A stretch of DNA of 64,000 nucleotides from Paenibacillus dendrobii (GTDB lineage: Bacteria > Bacillota > Bacilli > Paenibacillales > Paenibacillaceae): positions 1,488,001 to 1,552,000 of the forward strand of contig NZ_WUBI01000001.1 in assembly GCF_009807035.1 (NCBI RefSeq), in the 5' to 3' direction. The translations under genes were made by a program, and so were the position numbers. The notes under the pieces are model-generated. The model was not told the DNA's origin. It did no database searches and saw only the letters and a program-made list of their open reading frames with translations. Positions 8,624-17,148 of the stretch are shown here, piece by piece. Numbering within the stretch: position 1 is the first letter of the stretch; each line of letters begins with the position of its first letter.

Positions 8624-9934
8624 GTGATTGGTTTTTTTCTGATCATTACGCTCGGAACGTTTTTACTATCCTTGCCTATATCCTCCGCGAACGGGTTGAG
8701 GATTCCCTTCCTGAACGCCTTGTTCACGGCAACCTCGGCCACCTGTGTGACGGGTCTGACGGTGCTGGATATCGGGACGGCATTTTCAACTTTCGGACAA
8801 GTCGTCATTGTCATGCTGGTCCAAGTTGGCGGCATCGGGTTCATGACCATGGCCACGCTAATCGCTCTGGTACTGAACAAAAGAATTTCGCTGCGCGAGC
8901 GGCTGATATTGCAGGAGGCTCTTAATCATAGCACGATTGACGGCGTTGTCCGGCTGGTAAAGAAGGTTATCCTGTATTCATTGCTGGTCGAACTCGCTGG
9001 AGCTCTGCTGCTGGCAATCCATTTTTATTTCTCGCTTGATCTTTCCTTTGGCAACGCGGTGTATTTCGGTATTTTTCACAGCATTTCCATGTTTAACAAT
9101 GCCGGCTTCGATCTGATGGGGACGATAAACGGTCCATTCAGCGGCATGGTGCCTTTCGTAAACGATCCCTACATCAATATTGTCATGATGGGTCTCATTT
9201 TCCTCGGAGGCATCGGCTTTATCGTGCTGTCTGATCTCATCGATTTTCCGAACACACGCAAACTGTCGCTGCACAGTAAAGTGGTTCTATCGGCAACCCT
9301 GACGCTGATTGTGGTTGGCACGCTTGTCATATTTGCCATGGAATTCAGCAACCCGAGCACGCTTAAGCCGCTCCATGGCGGCGGCAAGTTCCTTGCCTCC
9401 ATGTTTCAGTCGGTAACCACCCGTTCCGGAGGCGTGGCGACGCTCGATATCGGCTCATTCCGTCAATCCACGCAGTTTATGCTGATTCTCCTGATGTTTA
9501 CGGGAGCCGCTCCGGGCTCGACAGGCGGCGGCATCAAAATCACGACCTTCGTTCTCTTGTTGGGTGCGGTCCACTCGATGATGCGCGGACGTGAAGACGT
9601 CGTATTGTTCCGTAAAAGGATCGCGAAGGATGTCGTCTATAAGGCTATCACCCTGACGCTGCTATCGTTGCTGCTCATCATCGTGTTCTCCATGCTGTTG
9701 TCCGTTACCGAGCATCAAGACTTTATGAGCATTCTCTTCGAGTCTACCTCGGCGTTCGGAACAACCGGATTATCCATGGGCATGACGACGCATTTGTCTT
9801 CCTTCGGGAAGGTCTGGATCATATGCCTCATGTTCTTCGGCCGGATCGGGCCGCTGACTTTGATATATGCCCTTTCCCGGGATCGTAAAAAAGATCTGTA
9901 CAATTATCCCGAAGGCCGGATTATTATCGGCTGA
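8624..9934 (+). CDS. ktrB: KtrB/TrkH-family potassium (or sodium) transporter subunit, 5' end uncertain
   Basis: This is a polytopic membrane protein of the KtrB/KtrD type: four membrane-loop-membrane repeats with selectivity loops visible as TSATCVTGL, NNAGFDL, TRSGGV and TGLSMG, and the gating-loop region TGAAPGSTGGGIK. It needs a cytoplasmic KtrA/KtrC RCK subunit, which is not in this window. The coordinates use the first in-frame start-like codon, GTG at 8624, but this has no ribosome site and cuts into the first helix. The in-frame sequence upstream reads KKLTKNILTPAKIL, typical of the family, back to a TGA at 8564. The ATG at 8568 has a good ribosome site but lies in another frame. A one-base deletion near 8584 would explain this. 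Confidence 0.88.
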   Translation: MIGFFLIITLGTFLLSLPISSANGLRIPFLNALFTATSATCVTGLTVLDIGTAFSTFGQVVIVMLVQVGGIGFMTMATLIALVLNKRISLRERLILQEALNHSTIDGVVRLVKKVILYSLLVELAGALLLAIHFYFSLDLSFGNAVYFGIFHSISMFNNAGFDLMGTINGPFSGMVPFVNDPYINIVMMGLIFLGGIGFIVLSDLIDFPNTRKLSLHSKVVLSATLTLIVVGTLVIFAMEFSNPSTLKPLHGGGKFLASMFQSVTTRSGGVATLDIGSFRQSTQFMLILLMFTGAAPGSTGGGIKITTFVLLLGAVHSMMRGREDVVLFRKRIAKDVVYKAITLTLLSLLLIIVFSMLLSVTEHQDFMSILFESTSAFGTTGLSMGMTTHLSSFGKVWIICLMFFGRIGPLTLIYALSRDRKKDLYNYPEGRIIIG

Positions 9935-9949
9935 CGATAAGCTTCTCGC

Positions 9950-10003
9950 AAGGAAAAAAAAGTCCGTCTTGCCGATTATTCGGCTGACGGGCTTTTTGTT
10001 TGC
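9950..10003. terminator. Bidirectional terminator between ktrB and the first ger operon
   Basis: AAAAAGTCCGTC pairs with GACGGGCTTTTT around an inner GCCGA/TCGGC stem. T runs flank it in both directions. It ends ktrB and overlaps the last codons of the convergent ger gene. Confidence 0.8.
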
Positions 10004-11139
10004 TGCTCCTTCTCCTGAACCTGCTCCTGACCCTGACCCTCTGCTGCATTTTTCTTCTTCCGTTGTCTCAGGGAGCCAAGCACAAGAAGAAGAACAGGAA
10101 ACAGAAAGCAAGGAAAGAAGGCAAAGATCGTATATACATATCCCAGGAAGTACTCAAGCTCTGCGGGATTATCTATGACCCATTTCGACATCGGCAGTAC
10201 CACGAACAGAAACGGGACGATGACGAACTTGTATGACGTAAGCTTGAACAGCTGTAACGTCGTTATCGTGATGGCATAGTAACAAAGTGTAATTTTCACG
10301 AATGTTGTACTCATCCAAATGATGCCGACAACGGCTTCCACCCGTTCAAAAATCCGTTCAATTCTGATTTCTTTGGCCAGATCGTACACGACGTATGGTG
10401 CACGTATCGTTTCCTCGACGCCAAGTACTGAAATGGTAAACAATGAAATCAGAACCAATGTAAACGGAGCTGCGACGGAAGCGATATAAAAATACTTTCT
10501 TGTTTTTTTCTTATCGACGATGAAGCGTACCAACATCAGGACCACAATGACATCCATCGTAGGAAATCCGATGATGGGGTATAGCCCTTTAACGGAAGGC
10601 AGGACCCCGTTTGGAAAAATCGGAAGCAGGTTGCCCACTTCTATTTTCGGAATCAGCATGATGGAGGACAGAACGAAGACCAATATCGCAATCGGGAATA
10701 GTATTTCTGTTGCTCTCCCAATCACCCCAAGTCCCAAGAAGACACCATAAATAACAGGGATCATATACACCAGACTGATGACATCCAGAGGTGTTCTGAA
10801 AAGGATGACCGACCCAAGAAACCCGCTGACAGTGCGCAGGATATATGCGTCCAAGATCAGAAAAAAAATCAAATACAATAAACCCATCACCCACCCTGCA
10901 AACTTCCCGAGAATCTGCTGGCTGTATTCCACGACGGTTTGATCCGGATATTTCAACGACAGCTTCATGTATAACCAACCGAAACCGAGCTGAATAAACG
11001 TGGACAGCAACATGGTCATCCATTCATCGGAGCCTGCAATGATCGCAATCGTATGGGGTTGTACAATCGCCGCTGTCCCCAGGATGTACATATACATGAG
11101 GATGGCAAACTGAGTGGAAGTGATTTTTGCCTTATCCAT
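9976..11139 (-). CDS. Spore germinant receptor B subunit (GerAB/GerKB family permease)
   Basis: The 387-residue protein has about ten membrane helices and begins KITSTQFAILMYMYILG, typical of the GerAB branch of the amino acid/polyamine transporter superfamily. It would sit in the inner spore membrane and help bind the germinant together with the A and C subunits encoded upstream. The C terminus is a polar tail rich in Gln, Glu and Lys (residues about 360-387). The stop codon lies inside the terminator shared with ktrB. Its start overlaps the preceding 83-residue gene by 8 bp, indicating translational coupling. The germinant cannot be read from sequence. Confidence 0.93.
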   Translation of the reverse strand: MDKAKITSTQFAILMYMYILGTAAIVQPHTIAIIAGSDEWMTMLLSTFIQLGFGWLYMKLSLKYPDQTVVEYSQQILGKFAGWVMGLLYLIFFLILDAYILRTVSGFLGSVILFRTPLDVISLVYMIPVIYGVFLGLGVIGRATEILFPIAILVFVLSSIMLIPKIEVGNLLPIFPNGVLPSVKGLYPIIGFPTMDVIVVLMLVRFIVDKKKTRKYFYIASVAAPFTLVLISLFTISVLGVEETIRAPYVVYDLAKEIRIERIFERVEAVVGIIWMSTTFVKITLCYYAITITTLQLFKLTSYKFVIVPFLFVVLPMSKWVIDNPAELEYFLGYVYTIFAFFPCFLFPVLLLVLGSLRQRKKKNAAEGQGQEQVQEKEQQTKSPSAE

Positions 11140-11383
11140 TTCCTGATCCTTTCATGAGCCATTTCGCTATGGGCATATATAGCGGTTCCATCATTTCGTC
11201 TATCAATTTCGTCAGTGTAGGTATGGGCGCTTCAAACAATAACAGCAAGTACAGTCCTAATCCGGCCGTCAAAATCAAAGATGCTGCGATTAAATCCTGT
11301 AATTTCGCGACCCGCCTTAAATAATTCCCCTGGATAATCCCTATCAGCAGGGCCGAAACTACGATCCCTATCCAAGAACTCAT
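11132..11383 (-). CDS. Small two-helix membrane protein in ger operon, candidate receptor D subunit
   Basis: The open frame is longer (from 11482) but would overlap the C-subunit gene. I chose the ATG at 11383, which follows GGGTGG and gives an 83-residue protein. Two hydrophobic segments are visible, at about residues 3-20 (WIGIVVSALLIGII) and 28-47 (LIAASLILTAGLGLYLLLL), joined by a short basic loop, and then an amphipathic tail. Small two-helix D subunits of about 75 residues have been described next to some Bacillus ger operons. Size, topology and position between the C and B genes fit that class. Without a similarity search this remains a candidate. Confidence 0.72.
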   Translation of the reverse strand: MSSWIGIVVSALLIGIIQGNYLRRVAKLQDLIAASLILTAGLGLYLLLLFEAPIPTLTKLIDEMMEPLYMPIAKWLMKGSGNG

Positions 11384-11420
11384 TTCGGCCACCCCCAATC
11401 GCACATTAAAATATTCGTTG

Positions 11421-12629
11421 TTATTTATCGCCGAGATAGGTTCGGGTGCGAATACCCGTTCCAACGATCGTGACGTTAACATCTACGCGCAGCGGAATGC
11501 CAGGATAGATCGCTTCCCAGTCCTTCTTGTTCTTGTTCCAGTATTTCGGGCTGGTTTGATTGATGAATTTGGCATAACCTGCCGAATCACAGTTCATTCT
11601 CTGGAGCTGCATCATGCTTCTCATGATGAGATTGCGTTGGATTCTTTCCGCTTCCTTCTCGAGCCAACGGATTTGATTGTTATCCTGAAGCTTGATCGCG
11701 GTGCTTTTATTATCCAATACAGACGCCTTGTGCTCTACTTTAATCACGATCATCGGCTTATTATTGCGAAACACAGCTTCCACTTTGGTCTGGTTGTGAA
11801 TCGGCGAGATCGTAACCTTTTCATTCTCCCCTACCGGGATTTCAATGATCATCCGTTTCAGCTTATTTTTGACGATCGTCAATCCCTTGGAATCATTCTC
11901 GCTTAAAAAACCGATCAGTTTACCGTCTCTGAAGATCGCCATCGAGTCCATCCGCAGATAATTTTCCGGCTCTATTTGCTCCGTATTGGATTTTTTTTGC
12001 GCCTCATTCGCATTTCCTATCATTTCAATGCTTGGAATGGCAGGGTCCTCTTTATCGCTTTCTATGGACTGGATCAATTCTCTGATCGTAACCGGATAAA
12101 TAGATCCAACTCTCTGATGGAGCGTTTTGATCATGCCGTAAATTTGCTGAACGGGGATTTTTTCCATGGTAGTAATGGTCTTCAAGGTATCCTCCGCGGT
12201 ACCATTCTTGGCAATAAGCACACCGAAATCCGTCCGGATTTCCGGATCGCGGTCAACGATATCAAATAAATTTTCAACTCCTTTACGGGCCATTTCCTCT
12301 CCAATAATCATGACCTGGTTGTGGGAAAAATAGAGTCTGCGCGGCGTAAGATGAGTCATACTTTGAAAGGTCTTGACCAGTGTCTCACCCGTTCCCGTAT
12401 AGTTGGTAACCGGAATTCCTTCCTTGCTCCCGCCGCTTTGGGAATCCGCAACCTGATTGGGCACGACAACCTGCAGGGTTACTTTGATGTTCTTCTCATT
12501 CTTCGGATCCTTATCAATACCGATCGCGAGCACGATCGATAGATCATCCAGGTATTTGCTATCCCAGCATCCGCTCAGCGGCAGGAGCAGGGTAAAAGAA
12601 GCCAGCAACAGCCAAAAGCGCTTCAGCAT
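11421..12629 (-). CDS. Spore germinant receptor C subunit lipoprotein (GerAC/GerKC family)
   Basis: A lipoprotein of about 402 residues starting MLKRFW, with a hydrophobic signal and lipobox LPLSGCWD (cysteine near residue 21) followed by the family phrase LDDLSIVLAIGID. The C terminus has the YPGIPLRVDVNVTIVGTG stretch common in GerAC. It should be anchored on the outer face of the inner spore membrane as part of the receptor. The frame opens with a GTG at 12641 overlapping the A-subunit stop, but the ATG at 12629 has better spacing from GAAGGAG. The GTG start would add four residues. Confidence 0.92.
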   Translation of the reverse strand: MLKRFWLLLASFTLLLPLSGCWDSKYLDDLSIVLAIGIDKDPKNEKNIKVTLQVVVPNQVADSQSGGSKEGIPVTNYTGTGETLVKTFQSMTHLTPRRLYFSHNQVMIIGEEMARKGVENLFDIVDRDPEIRTDFGVLIAKNGTAEDTLKTITTMEKIPVQQIYGMIKTLHQRVGSIYPVTIRELIQSIESDKEDPAIPSIEMIGNANEAQKKSNTEQIEPENYLRMDSMAIFRDGKLIGFLSENDSKGLTIVKNKLKRMIIEIPVGENEKVTISPIHNQTKVEAVFRNNKPMIVIKVEHKASVLDNKSTAIKLQDNNQIRWLEKEAERIQRNLIMRSMMQLQRMNCDSAGYAKFINQTSPKYWNKNKKDWEAIYPGIPLRVDVNVTIVGTGIRTRTYLGDK

Positions 12630-12637
12630 GCTCCATG

Positions 12638-14323
12638 TCACTCCTTCGAAGGCTCAGTTTGTTCTTCTTGTGATGAATAGGGTGCGCCGTCGGAAGACTG
12701 TGTGCTTGATATGTTGGACGGTTGTCCTTTCGAGCTGCCGCTAGCATCTTCATCGGAAAAATCTTTGCGAAAGCGTACCGGGTTATTTTCGCTGAGCATC
12801 TTGGGCCTGGTCTTCATAAGATTCATCGGAACGCGGATAAGGGTATCCTTCAAATCGGTCAGAATAGTCGGTCCATAAGGAGCCATGTATGGCACATTGA
12901 CCGATTTGAGACTGCACATGTGCAGCAGCATGATCAGCAGCAGGCAGGCCATGCCGTATATTCCCATAAAGGATGACGCGAATAAAAACACAAAGCGGAG
13001 CATTCTCGCTGTATTTCCGATGTTATAGGCAGGAGATACGAAACTGGCGATCGCAGTAAGAGATACGACAATAACTACCGCCGGAGACACGATGCCTGCT
13101 TCAACGGCAGCCTGCCCAAGCACCAAACCGCCGACGATGGATATCGTATTTCCGACGGTCCTCGGCATACGGACACCTGCTTCTCGAAGAATCTCAAAAA
13201 CGGTTTCCATAATGATAGCCTCGATGAAGGCCGGAAAAGGAACGCCCTCCCGCTGAACGGCCAGCTTCAACAACCAGGAAGTTGGAATCATTTCCTGATG
13301 AAACGTAATGATCGCAACGTATAGCGATGGCAGCAGCAGCCCGATGAAAAAGGAAAAGAAACGCAGCAAACGCACCAAGCTTCCGACATCAAAACGATTG
13401 TAATAATCCTCTGCTGCCTGAAAAAACATATTGAATGTACTGGGCACGATTAGGGCAAACGGCGTACCGTCAACAAGAATCGCTACCCGTCCCTCCAGAA
13501 GATTGGCTGCAATCACGTCGGGTCTCTCACTGTGGAATACCGTAGGAAACAGGGTGAAGTTCGTATCCTCGATCAGCTCTTCGATATAGCCGGATTCCAG
13601 GATTCCATCGATATGGATATTGCACAACCGTTTCCTTACCTCATCGACAATTTCCGGTTTAACGAGTCCTTGAATATACATCATTCCGACATCCGTTTGT
13701 GTCATTTCACCGATTTTCATCTCTTCAAGCCACAGTTTCGGACTTTTGATCTTACGGCGAAGGAGCGCCGTATTGATACGGATGGATTCCGTGAAGCCTT
13801 CTCTGGGCCCGCGAATCACCGTCTGTGATACAGGCTCCGTCACAGATCGTTTTTCGCCGCCACGCGTACCCGCAATGATCACTTCCTCGTTTCCGTTCAG
13901 GAAGAGAACGGTATCCCCGGAGAGTAAATGATCGTATATTCTCTTCCACTCGGAGCTTTTGCTGATCTCACCCACGGAAAATGCCCTATGCTTAAATAGG
14001 TTACTAAACTCTTCGATTCCAGGTTTCTCCTCCGCTTCGTTCAAGAGGCTAGTCTCGTCCAGAACCGTCTGGATGGTAAACTCGGATACTGCCGTTGTAT
14101 CTACCAAACCGTCTATATAAATAAAAGCCATTTGGAGTTCGAGATGCTCTGCCTCCACCTCACGAATGATTAAATCAACGCTGTTTCCCATATCATGCTT
14201 GATTTTTTGGAGGTTTTTCTTTAAATCCGATGACAGGGTCTCTTTCACCGATGGGTCTGACAACACCTTGTTCGGATGTTTAACATGCTGTTGTGTTCTT
14301 CCGAAAAAGGACTCGCCTGACAT
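12638..14323 (-). CDS. Spore germinant receptor A subunit (GerAA/GerKA family)
   Basis: The 561-residue protein has a large soluble N-terminal domain (to about residue 310), containing GTRGGEKRSVTEP and the family RGPREGFTESIRIN motif. Four or five membrane segments follow, including the region FPAFIEAIIMETVFEILREAG. A polar Ser/Gln/Glu-rich tail follows residue 520. It is the first gene of the A-C-D?-B operon and the core of the germinant receptor. The ATG at 14323 follows GGGGGTG. No clear sigma-G promoter was found in front of it, unlike the second ger operon. Family assignment is secure; the germinant is unknown. Confidence 0.95.
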   Translation of the reverse strand: MSGESFFGRTQQHVKHPNKVLSDPSVKETLSSDLKKNLQKIKHDMGNSVDLIIREVEAEHLELQMAFIYIDGLVDTTAVSEFTIQTVLDETSLLNEAEEKPGIEEFSNLFKHRAFSVGEISKSSEWKRIYDHLLSGDTVLFLNGNEEVIIAGTRGGEKRSVTEPVSQTVIRGPREGFTESIRINTALLRRKIKSPKLWLEEMKIGEMTQTDVGMMYIQGLVKPEIVDEVRKRLCNIHIDGILESGYIEELIEDTNFTLFPTVFHSERPDVIAANLLEGRVAILVDGTPFALIVPSTFNMFFQAAEDYYNRFDVGSLVRLLRFFSFFIGLLLPSLYVAIITFHQEMIPTSWLLKLAVQREGVPFPAFIEAIIMETVFEILREAGVRMPRTVGNTISIVGGLVLGQAAVEAGIVSPAVVIVVSLTAIASFVSPAYNIGNTARMLRFVFLFASSFMGIYGMACLLLIMLLHMCSLKSVNVPYMAPYGPTILTDLKDTLIRVPMNLMKTRPKMLSENNPVRFRKDFSDEDASGSSKGQPSNISSTQSSDGAPYSSQEEQTEPSKE

Positions 14324-14397
14324 ATGTACACCCCCAGTTGATCGATGAGTTCATTATTCCCATTAATGGATCAATCCATCCAGCGGTTGAACACAGC

Positions 14398-14426
14398 AAA
14401 AAGGCGCAACGCTGTTGCGTTACGCC
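14398..14426 (-). terminator. Terminator of the response regulator gene
   Basis: On the minus strand, GGCGTAACGC and GCGTTGCGCC pair with one mismatch around a short loop and are followed by TTTTT. It separates the two-component operon from the downstream ger operon. Confidence 0.82.
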
Positions 14427-14463
14427 CACCTAAACAGATTAATTGTCCCGATAAATATGCTTT

Positions 14464-15141
14464 TTACTCTTTCCAAAGCTTGGTGAATAAGCCCGGTTTG
14501 CGGCCGACCAGGCCTTTTTCCAGAGCATACCGCGTCAGCTGTACCCGATTCTCGAGATGGAGCTTTTGAAGGATATTTTTAAGATGATTTTTTACGGTCT
14601 GATCCGAAATATGCAGCTCCGCAGCGATCTCTTTGTTAGTCAGGCCTGAGGCGACCCAGTTCAGAATTTCCCGCTCCCGGTTGGTTAATGTCTCGTGATG
14701 TTCCGGGCTCTTCAATGCCAGCGGAAATTCCCTGAGTATTTGCGTGGCAAGCTCCCGGCTTAGCGGCGCTTCGTCACTCATGATGGCACAAAGGTATTCA
14801 ATCCAGGTCGATGGCGATAAATTTTTCAGCAAATATCCTTGCGCCCCTTGCTTGAGCGCCTCAAATAAATGTGATGCATCATCGGAAACGGTGATAATCA
14901 CGATCTTGACGTATGGATACTGAAGCTTGATCTGTCTTGTCGCTTCCAGCCCCCCGATTCCCTGCATCTGAATATCCATCAGAATCAGGTCCGGCATGAG
15001 ACTTTCTGTCATGGCAATCGCTTCTTCTCCGCTCGTCGCCTGCCCTACAACCTCGAAAGAGTCATCTGAGGCTAGAATTTCGTCAACGGCTTCACGCGCA
15101 TGTGTGGAATCGTCCGCAATCAATACCCGGTATATGTTCAT
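14464..15141 (-). CDS. NarL/FixJ-family response regulator
   Basis: The 225-residue protein has a receiver domain with D10/D11 and the phosphoacceptor D56 in LILMDIQM. K105 lies in the YLLKN region. A C-terminal LuxR helix-turn-helix (LTNREREILNWVASGLTNKEIA, about 150-215) follows. It is the DNA-binding partner of the histidine kinase upstream, whose stop overlaps this start by 4 bp. Targets are not evident: no regulated gene is linked other than the flanking ger operon and the divergent deacetylase. A strong terminator follows the gene. Confidence 0.93.
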   Translation of the reverse strand: MNIYRVLIADDSTHAREAVDEILASDDSFEVVGQATSGEEAIAMTESLMPDLILMDIQMQGIGGLEATRQIKLQYPYVKIVIITVSDDASHLFEALKQGAQGYLLKNLSPSTWIEYLCAIMSDEAPLSRELATQILREFPLALKSPEHHETLTNREREILNWVASGLTNKEIAAELHISDQTVKNHLKNILQKLHLENRVQLTRYALEKGLVGRKPGLFTKLWKE

Positions 15142-15974
15142 GTCATCTCATCCCCTTTTCGAATTTCGACCCGGCTTCCCTTAGGCATGGAGATAAAATC
15201 TACCCGCCATTTCAGCTCCTGCGCGCGTTCCTTCATGATTCGCAGGCCGTATCGGTCTTTCAGTTGAAATGGATCCAATTCCGTTCCTCTTCCGTTATCA
15301 TCAATCCGCACCGTCCAAGCATCCTCATTGCCGCTTCCCGTCACCCATACCCTGTCTGCATGCGCATGCTTCTGAATGTTGAGCAGTGCTTCACGGATGC
15401 AAGCAAGCAGTTCGACTTTCTCTTTGGCCGTAAAGGATTGATCAGGTATCGTCCACACCAGGTCAGGATGGATAAATGCCTCCATGGCCGTATGCTCAAT
15501 TCTCGATTTGATGGAATCCTCGTATTCCTTCTCATCCGTTTGTGCCGGAAACCTCAAGTTCGCAATCGCTTGTCTCACATATCGGTTCACCTCATGAACA
15601 AGCTTTCGCATCTCTTCCATATCGGAACGTTCCCGCGTGTTCTTCTGACGAGCTTCAGCACGGTCCATTTTCACGGATAATAGGAACAATGATTGCGCAA
15701 TGCCGTCATGCAGTTCCCGTGCCAACAGATCCCTTGCAGCCAAAGCCGCATTCTCCGCACGCTCCTTGTTCAGCTCCTCCTGCACCTGTTCCAAACGGTA
15801 AAATAGCTGGCTAAGCAGCGTCATGCTAATCAAAAATACAAACACGGGCGTCAGAAAATTTCCAGCTTCCATAGATAAATAAGGCATTAAAAGCGTGTGA
15901 CGCACATATTCCCACAGTCCAACCGTCAAGGTCGGTACAAATAAAATCATCCATTTGATCTGTTTATAAGACAT
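15138..15974 (-). CDS. NarL-type sensor histidine kinase (HisKA_3)
   Basis: I chose the ATG at 15974, preceded by GGGAGGTC, giving 278 residues; the longer frame adds 41 residues with no membrane character. Two membrane helices are visible at about 7-25 and 41-58 with almost no extracellular loop, so it may sense within the membrane. A short coiled coil follows, then the dimerisation domain with H89 in ARELHDGIAQSL and a HATPase domain with CIREALLNIQKHAHA and DDNGRG. The short intramembrane architecture resembles the LiaS/DesK group of Firmicute kinases. It is translationally coupled to its response regulator. Confidence 0.9.
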   Translation of the reverse strand: MSYKQIKWMILFVPTLTVGLWEYVRHTLLMPYLSMEAGNFLTPVFVFLISMTLLSQLFYRLEQVQEELNKERAENAALAARDLLARELHDGIAQSLFLLSVKMDRAEARQKNTRERSDMEEMRKLVHEVNRYVRQAIANLRFPAQTDEKEYEDSIKSRIEHTAMEAFIHPDLVWTIPDQSFTAKEKVELLACIREALLNIQKHAHADRVWVTGSGNEDAWTVRIDDNGRGTELDPFQLKDRYGLRIMKERAQELKWRVDFISMPKGSRVEIRKGDEMT

Positions 15975-16063
15975 GACGACCTCCCGAATACCCTTAGTTC
16001 CAGAATATTGTAGCACGAAGCCGGGAAAAATGCCTGCTCCCGCCGTTAATCCTTGCTTATGAT

Positions 16064-16093
16064 GTATGTTTACGCAGGTCCTGTCGCATACTA
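16064..16093 (+). promoter_or_regulatory. Candidate sigma-G (forespore) promoter
   Basis: GTATG (16064-16068), an 18-base spacer and CATACTA (16087-16093) match the sigma-G pattern of gHATR at -35 and CATnHTA at -10 exactly. It lies about 55 bp upstream of the deacetylase start. Confidence 0.65.
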
Positions 16094-16148
16094 GCAACGG
16101 ACTTTACGGACGGGCCCATGAATTCAATTCATAAAGGAGGGTCGATAC

Positions 16149-16895
16149 ATGCAAATTTACATACGGCGCTTCCTGCTCGCCACATGTGCTGCCATTTTGG
16201 CATTGGAAGTCCTATCACCCATTGCCTCAGCATCCCCATCCGGAAATAAAGGCCGGGAATATTACGAGCAACGCGGGGACGTCATTTGGGAAATACCCAA
16301 TAAGGAAAAGGTTATCGCACTCACTTTCGATGATGGACCTGACCCGGATGAAACCACCTACATTCTGGATTTACTAAAACAGTACGATGCGAAGGCAACC
16401 TTCTTCGTCGTAGGCAAACAAGTCGAAAAGAATCCGGAGCTTGCACGAAGAGTCGTCGCCGAGGGTCATGAACTGGGCAACCACACCTATGATCATGCTT
16501 ATTTCAACCGCAGAAGCTCGGTAGAGAACATTACAAGCCAGCTTAGCCGGACGCAGGACGCGATATTCAAAGCAACGGGAAAAAGGTCTTATCTGTTCCG
16601 TCCTCCAGGGGGATATTACAGCGATCGGATGATAGAGACCTGCAAGAAAGAGGGCTATTTGGTGGTTATGTGGTCGTGGCACCAGGATACCTGGGATTGG
16701 AACCGTCCAGGAATTCGTAAGATCGTCAATAAAGTACTGGGCAATGCCCGAAACGGCGACATCGTGCTCATGCATGACCATGTCGAGGGAAAGACTCAAA
16801 CCATTGATGCACTCAAGGAAATATTGCCGGAGCTGAAGAAAAGAGGCTACCGATTTGTCACGGTTTCCGAGCTGGCGCGATATAACATTCCTTGA
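16149..16895 (+). CDS. Polysaccharide deacetylase (NodB homology, CE4), probably sporulation-linked
   Basis: The 248-residue protein has an N-terminal signal sequence (residues 1-28, ending ASA) and a NodB domain: TFDDGPD with catalytic/metal D61-D62, HELGNHTYDH with H112 and H116, RPPGG, and the LMHDH segment near the end. It would act outside the membrane on peptidoglycan or another N-acetylated glycan. The ATG follows AAAGGAGGG. The sigma-G-like promoter upstream and the two ger loci nearby suggest a role in forespore wall or cortex, as for PdaA-type enzymes. The sequence itself looks like a general CE4 enzyme, so I give no symbol. Confidence 0.9.
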   Translation: MQIYIRRFLLATCAAILALEVLSPIASASPSGNKGREYYEQRGDVIWEIPNKEKVIALTFDDGPDPDETTYILDLLKQYDAKATFFVVGKQVEKNPELARRVVAEGHELGNHTYDHAYFNRRSSVENITSQLSRTQDAIFKATGKRSYLFRPPGGYYSDRMIETCKKEGYLVVMWSWHQDTWDWNRPGIRKIVNKVLGNARNGDIVLMHDHVEGKTQTIDALKEILPELKKRGYRFVTVSELARYNIP

Positions 16896-16935
16896 GCTGC
16901 CTCACGTAAGAACATCACCAGACCACCGAGCAACC

Positions 16936-16958
16936 GGCCCCTTTTGGGGCCTATTTTT
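16936..16958 (+). terminator. Terminator of the deacetylase gene
   Basis: GGCCCC, a TTTT loop and GGGGCC, followed by TATTTTTAT, 40 bp after the stop codon. Confidence 0.88.
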
Positions 16959-17148
16959 ATGGGTCGATTACATACTATACGCCTTGAGAACTGCAGTCTT
17001 TCGCTCAAGAATCGAAAAAAATCTGCGGCTTCGGCCCGTGCTATGTTAAAGTTGTGAAAAAAATCGTTTTACGCCAGGTTCAGTCATATAGTATAAGCAA
17101 AGGCATTTCAGGTTTGGAAGGATTCTTAAACGAATTGAGGAGGTACAT

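Noticed and set aside
14324..14397. Sigma-G promoter before the first ger operon
   Set aside because: CATTAAT-like strings exist but no -35 at 17-18 bp; not convincing.
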